Below are positions 26,249 through 36,171 of a DNA stretch of 64,000 bases, in pieces (within the stretch, counting starts at the first letter, position 1; each line of letters opens with the position of its first letter). The position numbers and the translations under genes were made by a program. The DNA lies in the NCBI GenBank assembly GCA_964461025.1, contig CAYWSE010000004.1, forward strand, positions 1 to 64,000, written 5' to 3'. A model generated the notes under the pieces. It searched no databases. It was given only the letters and a program-made list of their open reading frames with translations, and had not been told where the DNA came from. Source of the stretch: JAHBVL01 sp964461025. GTDB taxonomy: Bacteria; Chloroflexota; Chloroflexia; Thermomicrobiales; UBA6265.

Positions 26249-27895
26249 ATGTCATCTGAAGCAGGGACACTCGAAACAGGGCAACCGCCGTTGTTGCGTC
26301 AGGTGCTGAAGCAGTGCCGTGCCGGACGTAAACGCAGAAAGCTTGCCGACTCCACGGGCGCCTCGCTGACCGGCGGCAATGTGCTGATTCGGGCATTGGC
26401 ACTGCGACAGGTGTTGCGGCGCGAGTTTCTCAATGTAGATGAACAGTATATAGGTGTGCTTATGCCTCCGACGGTCGCCGGCGCAGTGGTCAACCTGGCC
26501 CTGGCGCTCGACCGGCGCACGTCGGTCAACCTCAACTACGTGCTCTCGCCCGAGGCACTCCGGCAAAGCATGGAATTGGCCGAGATCAGACACATCATCA
26601 CCAGCCGCAAGGTTGTCGACCGGCTTGGGATCGAGCTCGAGGTGCCGGTCATCTACCTGGAGGATGTGCCGCCGCTCGTCGGTAAGCGAGACAAGGCCTT
26701 TGCGGCCGCGCTTGGCATGGCGGCGCCGATTTCATTGATCGAACGGACGCTCGGGCTGAATGAGATCATGGGCGACGATATCTTCACAATCCTGTTCACG
26801 TCGGGCGCTACTGGTGAACCGAAGGGGGTCATGCTCAGTCACGACAACGTCCGCGCAAACTGCCAAGCGATTACCGATCGGTTCAGCATCAAGCAGGAAG
26901 ATGTGCTTGTCGGCATTCTACCCTTCTTCCATGCATTTGGCCTCACCGTCACCCTGTGGATGCCGCTGATATCCGATGCCGCGGTGGCGTATCACACAAG
27001 CCCGCTCGAACCAGACGCGATTGGCAAGCTCACCCGCGAACAGCAGGGAACGATTCTCCTCGCCACTCCGACCCTACTCCGTCTTTATGCCCGGCAGATT
27101 TCGCCCGAGGACTTCCGTTCCCTGACCACGGTCGCCGCCGGTGCAGAACGATTGCCCTTGCAGATTGCCGATCAATTCGAAGCGCGATTCGGTACTCGGC
27201 CCTTTGAGGGCTACGGGGTCACTGAAACGTCTCCGGCGATTGCCTTCAATGTGCCGCAAAGCCGCTGGAATAGCCCGGGGCCCGCTCCAATCCGGGAGGG
27301 CACAGTGGGTCAGCCGATCCCCAGTGTTTCGGTTCGGGTCATCAGCCGGGAGACTGGGAGCGACGTTAGTCCTGGCGAGGAGGGCGTGCTCTGGGTATTC
27401 GGACCAAGCGTCATGCGTGGGTATCTGAAGCGACCTGATCTCACACAGAAGGTGTTGCGAGATGGTTGGTACAACACTGGCGACGTCGTCCGGATTGATG
27501 ACGACGGGTTCATCACCATTACCGGTCGGGAGAGTCAGTTTTCCAAGATAGCCGGGGAGACGATTCCGCACTTGCTGATCGAGGAGAAGATTGCCGAGAT
27601 CCTGGTCGGCAGCGGGGATGGTGATCAGCATGCCGCTGTTACCGCAGTGCCAGATGCGCGGCGCGGCGAGCGCATCGTTGTCGTTCACACTCCGCTGGAG
27701 ATCACGACGGGTGAGATCGTCGAGCAGCTGAAAGAAGGTGGTCTTCCTCTCCTTTTCATCCCTTCTCCAGAGAGTTTTGTCGAGGTCGAGGCTGTACCGA
27801 TGCTGGCCTCTGGAAAGGTTGATCTACGGGCGCTTCGTTCGATTGCAGCGCATGCTTTCGATGAGCAAGGACGGCGAACAACGGCGTTGACGTGA
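26249..27895 (+). CDS. Acyl-CoA / acyl-ACP ligase (ANL superfamily, Aas C-terminal-like)
   Basis: 548 residues of an adenylate-forming ligase. The P-loop TILFTSGATGEPKGVMLSH, the EGYGVTETSPAIAFN motif, WYNTGDVVRIDDDGF and the C-terminal lysine in MLASGKVDLRAL are intact. The overall pattern resembles the acyl-ACP synthetase half of Aas (2-acyl-glycerophosphoethanolamine acyltransferase/ligase), without the acyltransferase half. It would activate a fatty acid with ATP. ATG 26249 follows AGGA. Confidence 0.88.
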   Translation: MSSEAGTLETGQPPLLRQVLKQCRAGRKRRKLADSTGASLTGGNVLIRALALRQVLRREFLNVDEQYIGVLMPPTVAGAVVNLALALDRRTSVNLNYVLSPEALRQSMELAEIRHIITSRKVVDRLGIELEVPVIYLEDVPPLVGKRDKAFAAALGMAAPISLIERTLGLNEIMGDDIFTILFTSGATGEPKGVMLSHDNVRANCQAITDRFSIKQEDVLVGILPFFHAFGLTVTLWMPLISDAAVAYHTSPLEPDAIGKLTREQQGTILLATPTLLRLYARQISPEDFRSLTTVAAGAERLPLQIADQFEARFGTRPFEGYGVTETSPAIAFNVPQSRWNSPGPAPIREGTVGQPIPSVSVRVISRETGSDVSPGEEGVLWVFGPSVMRGYLKRPDLTQKVLRDGWYNTGDVVRIDDDGFITITGRESQFSKIAGETIPHLLIEEKIAEILVGSGDGDQHAAVTAVPDARRGERIVVVHTPLEITTGEIVEQLKEGGLPLLFIPSPESFVEVEAVPMLASGKVDLRALRSIAAHAFDEQGRRTTALT

Positions 27896-27990
27896 TCGTC
27901 CGATTGCGAAAACCCCTGTAGCCGTTTCTCACCCATGCGACAATACGAGCGTTTTCGCCCTGACCGGTGGCCGGGGTCGAGTTATCCTGG

Positions 27991-28554
27991 ATGGATCAGA
28001 CACGTTCGATGCCTGAGGCGAGCAACTCCCAGTCCCATCTGGACGAGGACACTGAGTATCACGACGTGCCGGACCAGGCGTCCGAGCCGGTTGGGATTGT
28101 GCCGGTTGAGACGCTAGGTCCGGCAGTGCGGCAGCTCCTCGTCGCGGCGGCCGAGCTGGCGGGTGGACGGGGACACACCTTTGTCTCCACAGACGATCTC
28201 TTCGCCGCTCTGGTTTCGAGTGATTGCGCCGCATCGCGCCTTCTCGAATCCCTCTCCTTTCAGAAAGACCAGTTGATCGGTCAGCTCGCATTTATTCTGG
28301 GCAGAAACAATGGAGCCGACCCCTGTCAGGCAACCGAGATCTCGCCTCGAGTCGATGCGGTGTTGTCCAGTGCGCGCCTGGAAGCTGGCCGGCGTGACGC
28401 CGCCGCGGTGGATACGTTGCACGTGCTGAACGCGCTATTGCGTGAGCGCAAGGGCGTCCCTTCCCTCTTGCTGGAAAAACCAGGTGTTGGTCTCGAACCG
28501 GTTGGCGCCGCGCTGAATCGCGCCTTCCGGGAGGGTCTGACGGACCCGTCATAG
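27991..28554 (+). CDS. Stand-alone Clp N-terminal domain protein
   Basis: About 187 residues. After an acidic, probably disordered 45-residue head, two repeats of the Clp N domain follow (LGPAVRQLLVAAAELAGGRGHTFVSTDDLFAALV; SPRVDAVLSSARLEAGRRDAAAVDTLHVLNALLRE). There is no AAA+ module. Such proteins resemble ClpS-like or ClpC-regulating adaptors or simple substrate recognisers. Start uncertain (27991 or 28009). Confidence 0.75.
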   Translation: MDQTRSMPEASNSQSHLDEDTEYHDVPDQASEPVGIVPVETLGPAVRQLLVAAAELAGGRGHTFVSTDDLFAALVSSDCAASRLLESLSFQKDQLIGQLAFILGRNNGADPCQATEISPRVDAVLSSARLEAGRRDAAAVDTLHVLNALLRERKGVPSLLLEKPGVGLEPVGAALNRAFREGLTDPS

Positions 28555-28571
28555 GCAAAGGACCGCACCGT

Positions 28572-29726
28572 TTGTTTCGCAAGTTCCCGTTTCTCCTCGT
28601 TGTGGCCATTGTTGGCATTCCCGTGTCGTTGCTGATAGCCAGCGGTGCGGCCGACCGGCTCGGGTACTGCGTGATGGAGATTCTTCCCGGATCGGTGGGA
28701 CTGAACACCGGAGCCTACGTCCAGGACGTCGGCAGCGACCGGGCCACGATCGTTTGGCGCACCGCCGCCGCGAAAGAAGGATCGCTCGCGGTGACAGCCC
28801 CGGACGGAACGGTCATCAACATTGAGGTCGAAAGCGACGAAATCCATGAAGCGCCACTGACCGATCTCGTACCAGACACCACGTATCAATGGAAGGTCGA
28901 GTCTGGTCTCGAGGCGCATGAAGGCGAATTCACGACCGCGCCGCATGAAGATGGATCGGTGCGCTTCGCAGTGATCGGCGACAGTGGCACCGGAAGTAAG
29001 GCCCAGTACGATATCGCGGCTCAGCTCGAAGCAGCGGAACCCGATGCCGTTCTGCACACGGGAGATGTGGTTTACCAGCGGGGCGCGCTCTGTCACTACG
29101 GAGCGCGTTACTTCTCCCCGTACGAGTCGCTCATCGCGACGACACCGGTCTTCCCGGTACTGGGCAACCATGATGTGCGGGCCAGCAATGGTCGCGCCTA
29201 CTTCGAGACATTCTCCTTACCCGCCAACAACCCTTCCGGGACAGAGGAGTACTACTCCTTCGACTACGGTCCGGTGCACATCGTGGCGGTTAATTCCGAG
29301 CTCTACGGGCGTGGTAGTCAGGAAGAGATCGACGCGCAGGTTGAGTGGCTGAGAGCCGATCTGGCCGCCACGGAGCTTCCGTGGACGATCGTGATGCTCC
29401 ATAAACCGCCCTTCTCCTCAACCGATGGCAAGCAGAGCAACCAGGTACAGGAGGCGCTCACGCCGATCTTTGCGGAAGCGGGCGTCGATCTGGTGCTCGC
29501 GGGTCATGCGCACAACTACGAGCGGACCAACCCCATCGACGGCGTGGTGTATGTCGTGACAGGCGGTGGAGGCGCCGATCTCTACAACATCGGCGCCAGT
29601 GATTTCACCGCGGTCGCCGAGAAGAAACATCATTTCGTGCAGATCGACGCCACCCCTGCCGAGCTGACGATTACCGCCATCGACCGCGAAGGCGAGGTGT
29701 TCGATACGATGTCGATGAGCAAGTAG
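28572..29726 (+). CDS. Metallophosphoesterase with purple-acid-phosphatase-like N-terminal domain
   Basis: 384 residues. A signal peptide or anchor occupies residues 5-27. A fibronectin-like domain (residues 45-125) as in purple acid phosphatases precedes the calcineurin-like domain with GDSG, GDVVY, GNHD (198-201), the HKPP histidine and GHAHNYE (311-317). It is likely an exported phosphatase. Start is TTG with AAAGGA upstream, 17 bases after the Clp-N gene. Confidence 0.88.
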   Translation: MFRKFPFLLVVAIVGIPVSLLIASGAADRLGYCVMEILPGSVGLNTGAYVQDVGSDRATIVWRTAAAKEGSLAVTAPDGTVINIEVESDEIHEAPLTDLVPDTTYQWKVESGLEAHEGEFTTAPHEDGSVRFAVIGDSGTGSKAQYDIAAQLEAAEPDAVLHTGDVVYQRGALCHYGARYFSPYESLIATTPVFPVLGNHDVRASNGRAYFETFSLPANNPSGTEEYYSFDYGPVHIVAVNSELYGRGSQEEIDAQVEWLRADLAATELPWTIVMLHKPPFSSTDGKQSNQVQEALTPIFAEAGVDLVLAGHAHNYERTNPIDGVVYVVTGGGGADLYNIGASDFTAVAEKKHHFVQIDATPAELTITAIDREGEVFDTMSMSK

Positions 29727-29790
29727 TGGACATGCGGATAGAACCTGTGCGAGCGCCGGCACAGGACCGGTTTCTACGCCGCCTCGAGAA

Positions 29791-29821
29791 TCGACATAAC
29801 TTCCGTCGTTCGTGTTATACT
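29791..29821 (+). promoter_or_regulatory. Probable promoter of the DEAD-box helicase gene
   Basis: TCGACA (29791-29796) and TATACT (29816-29821), spaced 19 bases. Transcription would begin near 29828, leaving about 170 untranslated bases before the helicase ATG, a feature common in cold-induced helicase genes. Confidence 0.35.
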
Positions 29822-29997
29822 GTGCGGTCGATTGCGATGCATTCGGGCGCGACTTTTCCGCCCCGCAATCGACTCCACACATGTTGGGTGTACCGCTCCC
29901 GCGGTACGGTGCATTGTTCGAGCGTCTCCTGCAGTCCTGGTTGGTCATCGGGCTGTCCATGACGCTCCGACCAGACAGAAAACGAGGATACACAGGA

Positions 29998-32292
29998 ATG
30001 ACGACCAGATCCGGCGTGGCCGAACCACGTCCAAACATTGTTGATGAAATCGAGGCGGAGGCCGCGGCATTGCTGGCAGAGGCAGGTCTACAGACCGCCG
30101 ACGAAGCGAAGCCGCGAAAGTCCCGCAAGAAGGCGACTCCCGAAGTTGACACAAGTCCGGCAGAGGCTACGCCTGCGCCCAAACGGTCGCGCACCAAGTC
30201 AGTTCCTCTCCAGGAACTGAGCGAGAGTGAGCCAATTGAGGCAGCTCCTGCCGCGAAACCGGCGAGGAAGAAGAAGGCCGAGACCGACTCGGCAGGTAAG
30301 CAGAACGAAGGTGCTTCGGAAACCGAAGGAGCGGAGAAGAAACCGCGAGCTCGCAAGACAAAGGCTGCCGAAGCCGCCACGACGGAAGTCCAGCCCGTTG
30401 CTGCCCAGACAAGCGACGCGGCGCCTGTCGCACCAAGCACCGAAGCAGAATCCCTGATTGCAGCCGAACAAGCTGCTTCCGAAGAAGTTACCCAGGCGGG
30501 TCCGACATTTGCTGACCTGGGATTGGGCGAAGCGATTCTGAAGAGCCTGAAGGACGTCGGATACGAAGCGCCGTCGCCGATCCAGCAGATCACGATTCCG
30601 GCGCTGTTGCGCGGCGGCGACATCATCGCGCAGGCGCAGACCGGTTCTGGCAAGACCGCCGCGTTCGGTCTGCCGATCATCGAGCAGATGGATGGTCGCG
30701 ACCGGCACGTCCAGGCACTGATTCTCGCTCCGACGCGCGAACTGGCTATCCAGGTGGCGGAAGCGCTGCACAAATATGGAAAGCACAAGCATATCGAGAC
30801 GCTGCCGATCTATGGCGGACAGCCCTACGAGCGGCAGTTCCGGGGCTTGCAGCGCGGTCCGCAGATCGTCGTCGGCACGCCCGGGCGGGTCATGGACCAC
30901 ATGCGGCGCGGCACGCTCAACCTCGATCACATCCGCTTCTTCGTGCTCGATGAAGCAGACGAGATGCTCGACATGGGGTTCATCGAGGACATCGAGTGGG
31001 TCCTCGAACATGCGCCGGAAGAGCGCCAGACCGCTCTCTTCTCGGCAACCATGCCTCCGCGTATCGTCGATCTGTCGCGACGGTATCTCAACGAGCCGGA
31101 GCGACTGACCGTCCCCGGCAAGCAGATGACGGTGCCGGCCACGCGACAGACCTACTACGAAGTACCGCGAGCGCGAAAGATCGATGCGCTGACCCGGATT
31201 CTCGATGCGGAGACACCGCCCCTTTCGATGATTTTCTGCCGCACAAAGAACGGCGTCGATGAACTCGGCGAAGCGCTTCTTGCTCGCGGCTTTGGTGCGG
31301 AAACCCTACATGGCGATCTTTCCCAGGCCCAGCGCGACCGGGTGATGAAGCGGTTCCGGACTGGTCAGGCGGATATTCTGGTCGCCACTGACGTCGCAGC
31401 TCGCGGTCTCGACATTCCTGACGTCTCGCACGTCTTCAATTTCGATATTCCTGAGAGTCCGGAGGCATACGTGCACCGAATTGGCCGCACGGGCCGGGCC
31501 GGGCGCGCCGGAGACGCGGTGACGCTGGTCACGCCGAAAGAAGTGCGCTGGTTGCGGCAGATCGAGCGGATCATCAAAGCGCGTATCGAAGCACGGCGGT
31601 TGCCGACCGCAGCGGATGTCGCCGATCGGCGACGCGAAGCGCTGCGAATGCAAATCGTCGAAGTTCTGGACACGGAGGAGGGGTACACCGCCTATCTCGA
31701 CACGATCGGCAGTCTGGCCGAGGAGCACGATCTGGCGGAGATCGCCGCGGCATTGCTCAAGCTCTATGCCGATGAAACGGGTCGGGGCATTTCGAGCGAA
31801 CAGAAGGAAGACGATCTGGCCATTCTGACCGCAGCCAATAGCGGCCGGGGCGGCGAGCAGGGAATGGTTCGCCTCTTCCTGAATATCGGCCGGAACTTCG
31901 GGGTTCGTCCGCAGGACATCGTCGGGGCGATCGCCAACGAAGCAGGCATCTCCGGCCGGGCGATCGGAGCGATCGATATTCTCGACACCTACAGCTTCGT
32001 CGACATTCCGAATCAGTTCGCCGACCAGGTGATCGATGCATTGAAGCGAAGCGGCATCAAGGGGCGACCGGTTAACGCTGAGCGCGCCCAGGGTGAAATG
32101 CCCCGCACCGGTCGCCGTCCGGAAGGCAGGCCGCCGCGCCGAGATGATTTCAGAGCCGGCAACCGTGGACCAGGACCTCGTCGCGACGGTGGCGGAGGAG
32201 GACGGCAGGGGGGGTATCCACGCGAGCAGCGTGGGCCCGGCGAGTACTCGGGCAACCGGCCGCCGCGAGGCAATCGCCGCTCAGACTGGTAG
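29998..32292 (+). CDS. DEAD-box RNA helicase, CsdA/DeaD-like
   Basis: 764 residues. The first 160 or so are Ala/Lys/Glu-rich and probably disordered. The helicase core has a Q motif, Walker A AQTGSGKT (213-220), DEAD (318-321), SAT, and the C-terminal HRIGRTGRAGR. A DbpA-like RNA-binding domain follows (about 620-700; LFLNIGRNFGVRPQDIVGAI), then a tail rich in RGG/GPR repeats. This is the layout of ribosome-assembly and cold-shock helicases. ATG 29998 follows GGATACACAGGA; the in-frame extension from 29812 is not supported. Confidence 0.93.
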   Translation: MTTRSGVAEPRPNIVDEIEAEAAALLAEAGLQTADEAKPRKSRKKATPEVDTSPAEATPAPKRSRTKSVPLQELSESEPIEAAPAAKPARKKKAETDSAGKQNEGASETEGAEKKPRARKTKAAEAATTEVQPVAAQTSDAAPVAPSTEAESLIAAEQAASEEVTQAGPTFADLGLGEAILKSLKDVGYEAPSPIQQITIPALLRGGDIIAQAQTGSGKTAAFGLPIIEQMDGRDRHVQALILAPTRELAIQVAEALHKYGKHKHIETLPIYGGQPYERQFRGLQRGPQIVVGTPGRVMDHMRRGTLNLDHIRFFVLDEADEMLDMGFIEDIEWVLEHAPEERQTALFSATMPPRIVDLSRRYLNEPERLTVPGKQMTVPATRQTYYEVPRARKIDALTRILDAETPPLSMIFCRTKNGVDELGEALLARGFGAETLHGDLSQAQRDRVMKRFRTGQADILVATDVAARGLDIPDVSHVFNFDIPESPEAYVHRIGRTGRAGRAGDAVTLVTPKEVRWLRQIERIIKARIEARRLPTAADVADRRREALRMQIVEVLDTEEGYTAYLDTIGSLAEEHDLAEIAAALLKLYADETGRGISSEQKEDDLAILTAANSGRGGEQGMVRLFLNIGRNFGVRPQDIVGAIANEAGISGRAIGAIDILDTYSFVDIPNQFADQVIDALKRSGIKGRPVNAERAQGEMPRTGRRPEGRPPRRDDFRAGNRGPGPRRDGGGGGRQGGYPREQRGPGEYSGNRPPRGNRRSDW

Positions 32293-32310
32293 GACTTCAG
32301 CAGCGAATCG

Positions 32311-32817
32311 GTGCAACGGACTACTCATCTGGCTGTCGCGACCGCGTGCGTCATGCCCATCGCCTTCGATAGACCCTGGCCGCAAACCGCGGGGATCGCG
32401 CTGATGGGCATGGCCGGCGCGGTCGTGCCCGACTATCTCGACCTGCGCTCCGATGCCAGGAGAATCCTCAAACACCGGGGCGCGTCGCATGGATTGATCG
32501 CCTGCGGTCTGTGTATCGCACTGGCCTGGGCGATCGTCCGGGCGCTGTCGCTGCTCGATGATCCTGCGTTTGCGCTCAACCCGAAGCTGGTGAATCCGTT
32601 GACGTTCGCCTTCGCGGTGGGGATCACCTCGCATCTACTGCTGGATGCCTGCACGCCGCGTGGGGTTCAGCCATTGCTTCCCTTCCTGAAATCACGATTC
32701 CATCTGTTACCGCGATCTCTGAGGATCAGCACCGGCGGTCGAATCGACGATGCGATAGGTCTTCTGGCATTCGCCGCTCTTGTTGTCGTCGTTTCTTCCC
32801 GGATGCTCGATCGCTGA
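32311..32817 (+). CDS. YdjM-type membrane-bound metal-dependent hydrolase
   Basis: 168 residues with about four hydrophobic segments. The family marks HRGASHGL (near residue 55), the DxxxPDYLDL region (near 40) and HLLLDACTPRGVQPLLP (near 110-126) are intact; the His and Asp are likely metal ligands. In E. coli YdjM is under LexA control. Start GTG 32311. Confidence 0.85.
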   Translation: MQRTTHLAVATACVMPIAFDRPWPQTAGIALMGMAGAVVPDYLDLRSDARRILKHRGASHGLIACGLCIALAWAIVRALSLLDDPAFALNPKLVNPLTFAFAVGITSHLLLDACTPRGVQPLLPFLKSRFHLLPRSLRISTGGRIDDAIGLLAFAALVVVVSSRMLDR

Positions 32818-32852
32818 TCCTGAATTGCAGGGCGTGACATCGCCTCGTCGTC

Positions 32853-34289
32853 GTGTCACGATTCCGTCAGTGTGTTGTCGACGAACTCGACATTCTCGTG
32901 ACCACGCCGGATGGACTGGGTGCGCAAATCGTGAGCGACTCCGAATCTGACTGGCAGACGTACCTCAAGGGTCTCGAGAGAAGCGATGCATTGTTCGAGC
33001 ACAGCCTCGAACGGTCTCCCGATCGTGAGGCGGCGACAGCTCGTGCTGTCGTGCGCATGGAACGCCTCACGGCCTGGCTCGACGCGCTCGGCAATCCCCA
33101 AGACACGGTACCGCTGATTCACATCGCGGGTACATCTGGAAAGGGCTCGACTGCCGCGGCAATTGCCGGTGTGTTTACAGCAAGTGGGTTCCGGACCGGA
33201 CTGCACACGTCGCCCTATCTGCAATCCGCGACCGAGAAATTGCAGATCGACGGTCAGCTGATTTCGGGACAGCAATTCGGCGCTCTGGTCGGCTCGACGC
33301 TCGATGTCGCCGCTGAATTGGCCATTTTCGCGGAGCAGCCGCCATCGTATGGCGAGCTCTGGATGGCGATGGCGCTGCGATGGTTTGGCCAGGAAGCGGT
33401 TGATATCGCGGTAATCGAAACCGGAGCCGGTGGGCGATTCGATTTGTCGAATGTGATCATGCCGCGCGTCAGCGTCATCACGACTGTGGGGATCGATCAC
33501 ACCGAAACGCTCGGATCGACCATCCGGGAGATCGCCTGGCACAAAGCCGGGATCATCAAGCCGGGGGTGCCTGTGGTGACGGGCGTCCGGGACGGGGAGG
33601 CGCTGCAGGAGATCGTCCGCGAGGCAACCGAGCAGGGTTCGCGACTCGTTTTCGCTGCTGATAACAGTCTGACTTCGGAATTCGAGGACAGAAACGCGCC
33701 GGGGTTTCGGCGAGACAATCTGCTTCTCGCCGCGACGACGATCCGTGAAGTTCGCGGATTGGGCTTCGATGTTTCAGAAAACGCGATCGAGACCGGTCTG
33801 ACCGGACTCCGTTTGCCGGGCCGGTTCGAGATCGTGCAGCGACAGCCATTGGTGCTGCTGGATGGCGCGCACAATGTTCAGAAGATGGAATCGCTGGTCG
33901 ATGCTCTCGATGAGACCCTCCGTGAGGCGACGGAGAAGCGCATCGTCGTGTTTGGAGCGCTGGAGAGCAAAGCGCCTCGTGAGATGCTGCAGATTCTTTT
34001 GCCGATCGCCGATCGCGTCATCCTGACTGCGCCGGCCGTGACGGGAAAGGCGGGGAGGAGCGCCGATCTGCTGGCGACTGCGGCGCGAGAGATGGGCTTT
34101 GCTGGCGAGGTGGAGGTTCGCTCGGCAGCGGCAGAGGCTATCGAACTGGCGATGGAACTCGCAGAGCCGGAGGACGCAGTCGTGGTGACTGGCTCGCTTT
34201 ATCTGATTGGCGAAGTTCGCGAACGCTGGTTTGCGACGAGGGCAATTGTGGAAAACCAGACGCCTTGGCCCGGGGGTTTTGAGGATTGA
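32853..34289 (+). CDS. folC: Folylpolyglutamate / dihydrofolate synthase
   Basis: Adds glutamates to folates (and makes dihydrofolate from dihydropteroate). The ATP loop HIAGTSGKGSTAAAIAG, the YTSPHL-equivalent HTSPYL, ETGAGGRFD, the Mg-binding VSVITTVGIDHTETLG and KAGIIKPGVPVVTG are all present, and the C-terminal LDGAHN marks the Mur-ligase-like domain. Up to 478 residues; the family usually starts close to the RMERL segment, so a GTG at 32898 or 32931 may be the real start. Confidence 0.92.
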   Translation: MSRFRQCVVDELDILVTTPDGLGAQIVSDSESDWQTYLKGLERSDALFEHSLERSPDREAATARAVVRMERLTAWLDALGNPQDTVPLIHIAGTSGKGSTAAAIAGVFTASGFRTGLHTSPYLQSATEKLQIDGQLISGQQFGALVGSTLDVAAELAIFAEQPPSYGELWMAMALRWFGQEAVDIAVIETGAGGRFDLSNVIMPRVSVITTVGIDHTETLGSTIREIAWHKAGIIKPGVPVVTGVRDGEALQEIVREATEQGSRLVFAADNSLTSEFEDRNAPGFRRDNLLLAATTIREVRGLGFDVSENAIETGLTGLRLPGRFEIVQRQPLVLLDGAHNVQKMESLVDALDETLREATEKRIVVFGALESKAPREMLQILLPIADRVILTAPAVTGKAGRSADLLATAAREMGFAGEVEVRSAAAEAIELAMELAEPEDAVVVTGSLYLIGEVRERWFATRAIVENQTPWPGGFED

Positions 34290-34296
34290 GCCCGCT

Positions 34297-34491
34297 TTAG
34301 CGGTACTGGTTTTCGCTGTTGCGATACAGGAATGCGCCGACTACGGCGCCGATCGTGCCGCCGACCATCAGCACAATGGCCAGGTCCCGGGCATCCTGAT
34401 GGACTTCGTAAGTCGATGTGGAGATGCCGAGAAAGGTGAATCCTACCGCCGCCGCTGTCACTCCCACGGCAACGAGCACTCTGGCAATCAT
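34297..34491 (-). CDS. Small membrane protein, two transmembrane helices
   Basis: 64 residues, almost wholly two hydrophobic helices (VLVAVGVTAAAVGFTFLG and LAIVLMVGGTIGAVVGAFLY) linked by a short acidic loop. GGAAGAGAG just before the ATG supports translation. It is the last gene behind NDH-2 on the same strand. Function unknown. Confidence 0.7.
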   Translation of the reverse strand: MIARVLVAVGVTAAAVGFTFLGISTSTYEVHQDARDLAIVLMVGGTIGAVVGAFLYRNSENQYR

Positions 34492-34574
34492 CTCTCTTCC
34501 ATCTCCATCCTGACTCTGCGGTCAGCAAGCATCGACATTCTCTGCGCAAGACTACCGGAAAGTGACCGGTTCGT

Positions 34575-35858
34575 CTAATTCTGGTTCGCCTCTTCGCTCG
34601 AAAGCTCGTTGCGCGTGATGATTCTGGCGCCGCGATTGAACGTCAGGTACGACCATGCCCATTGCAGCATGACCATCACCCGGTTGCGGAAACCGATCAG
34701 GAAGTAGATGTGAATCCAGAGCCAGGCGACCCAGGCGACGAAGCCGCTGAGGTGACGGCCGCGAATATCGGCAATCGCCTTGTTGCGGCCGATCGTGGCC
34801 ATGTTCCCCTTGTCGCGATAGGTGAAAGGCTGCAGCTGTTCGCCGCGCCGAGCACGTTCGATGTTCTTAGCGGCATGGCGGCCCTGCTGAATCGCGACCT
34901 GCGCCACGCCAGGGAGCGGAGCGCCGTTAGCGTCGGTCAGGGAGGCGAGGTCGCCGATCACGAAGACTTCAGGGTGACCGGGAATCGTCAGATCGGGTTG
35001 GATCACAACGCGGCCGGCGCGATCGAGTGGCGCATCCAGCAGCGCGCCGACGGGCGACGCTTTGACGCCGGCAGCCCAGATGACGGTGGCGGCGGGAATC
35101 AGCGCGCCATCGACCACGACGCCTTCCGCGGTGATCTCTGAGACAGGTGAACCGGTGCGCACCTGAACGCCGAGCCTGTTGAGAAACTTGACGGCCTGGC
35201 GCGAGAGATCTTCGGGAAAGGTTTGCAGGATGCGCGGTCCCGCTTCGAAGAGATAGATGTGCGCCCAGGTGGGGTCGATGCGGTCGAAGTCGCGGGCGAG
35301 CGTTTGGCGGGCGATTTCGCCGATCGCGCCGGCCAGCTCGGCGCCGGTGGGTCCACCGCCGACGACGGCGAAGGTCATGAGTCGCTGGCGGACTGCTTCG
35401 TCGGGTTCCTGTTCGGCCAGCTCGAAGGCGTTGAGGATGCGGCTACGGATGGCGACGGCGTCGTCGATGCTCTTCAATCCGGGGGCGAATTCAGCCCATT
35501 CATCGTGGCCGAAGTAGGCATGACTGGCGCCGGTGCCGACAACCAGGTAGTCGTAGGGGATGGCGGCGCCATTGGCCTGGACGACGCGGGCGTCGAGATC
35601 GATGGCGGTCACTTCGGCCATGAGGACGAGGCGAACGTTGTCCTGACGGCGGAAGATGGCCCGGATGGGCTGGGCGATATCGGCCGGGGAGAGGGCGGCG
35701 CTGGCGACCTGGTAGAGCAGCGGCTGGAAGAGGTGGTGGTTCTGGCGATCGATGATGGTGATCTCGACAGCGGCCTTGCGGAGCTGGCGGGCGGCGTTGA
35801 CGCCGCCGAAACCGGCGCCGATGATGACGACCCGGAGTGTGGATTGCGTTGCGGTCAT
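34575..35858 (-). CDS. ndh: Type II NADH dehydrogenase (NDH-2)
   Basis: 427 residues. VIIGAGFGGVNAARQL (FAD), the second Rossmann motif FAVVGGGPTGAELAGAIGE (NADH), and the C-terminal AWLWIHIYFLIGFRNRVMVML amphipathic membrane anchor are clear. It oxidises NADH and reduces quinone without pumping protons. It follows DUF503 by 15 bases in what looks like a four-gene operon. Confidence 0.93.
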   Translation of the reverse strand: MTATQSTLRVVIIGAGFGGVNAARQLRKAAVEITIIDRQNHHLFQPLLYQVASAALSPADIAQPIRAIFRRQDNVRLVLMAEVTAIDLDARVVQANGAAIPYDYLVVGTGASHAYFGHDEWAEFAPGLKSIDDAVAIRSRILNAFELAEQEPDEAVRQRLMTFAVVGGGPTGAELAGAIGEIARQTLARDFDRIDPTWAHIYLFEAGPRILQTFPEDLSRQAVKFLNRLGVQVRTGSPVSEITAEGVVVDGALIPAATVIWAAGVKASPVGALLDAPLDRAGRVVIQPDLTIPGHPEVFVIGDLASLTDANGAPLPGVAQVAIQQGRHAAKNIERARRGEQLQPFTYRDKGNMATIGRNKAIADIRGRHLSGFVAWVAWLWIHIYFLIGFRNRVMVMLQWAWSYLTFNRGARIITRNELSSEEANQN

Positions 35859-35873
35859 GAGGACTCCCTTCCA

Positions 35874-36170
35874 TTAATAGGGAATGATCTCCGTGGAAAC
35901 CTCGCCGAGCACACCCATTTCGACATTGCGTTCGATGAAGCTGATCGCTTTGGCGAGCATTTCCTGCGCGTGGCTCTGATTGTTGCTGACGCAGACGATC
36001 GTCAGGGTGGCGAGGCGCATATCGTCGAGATCCGCTGTATCGGCGACGGCGAGGTTGAAGGTGTTGCGCAGGCGCTGGATGAGCGACTTGATGACGCGGC
36101 GTTTGTCTTTGAGCGAGGTGGTTCCTTCCAGATAGAGCGTGACCTCGGCGACGCCGATGGCGGTGGCCAT
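35874..36170 (-). CDS. DUF503 family protein (YlxP-like)
   Basis: 98 residues matching the DUF503 pattern: VAEVTLYLEGTTSLKDKRRVIKSLIQRLRNTFNLAVAD, then VCVSNNQSHAQEMLAKAISFIER. In Bacillus ylxP lies near rbfA in the translation operon; the role is not settled. The ATG at 36170 directly follows the stop of the gene upstream. Confidence 0.85.
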   Translation of the reverse strand: MATAIGVAEVTLYLEGTTSLKDKRRVIKSLIQRLRNTFNLAVADTADLDDMRLATLTIVCVSNNQSHAQEMLAKAISFIERNVEMGVLGEVSTEIIPY

Positions 36171-36171
36171 C

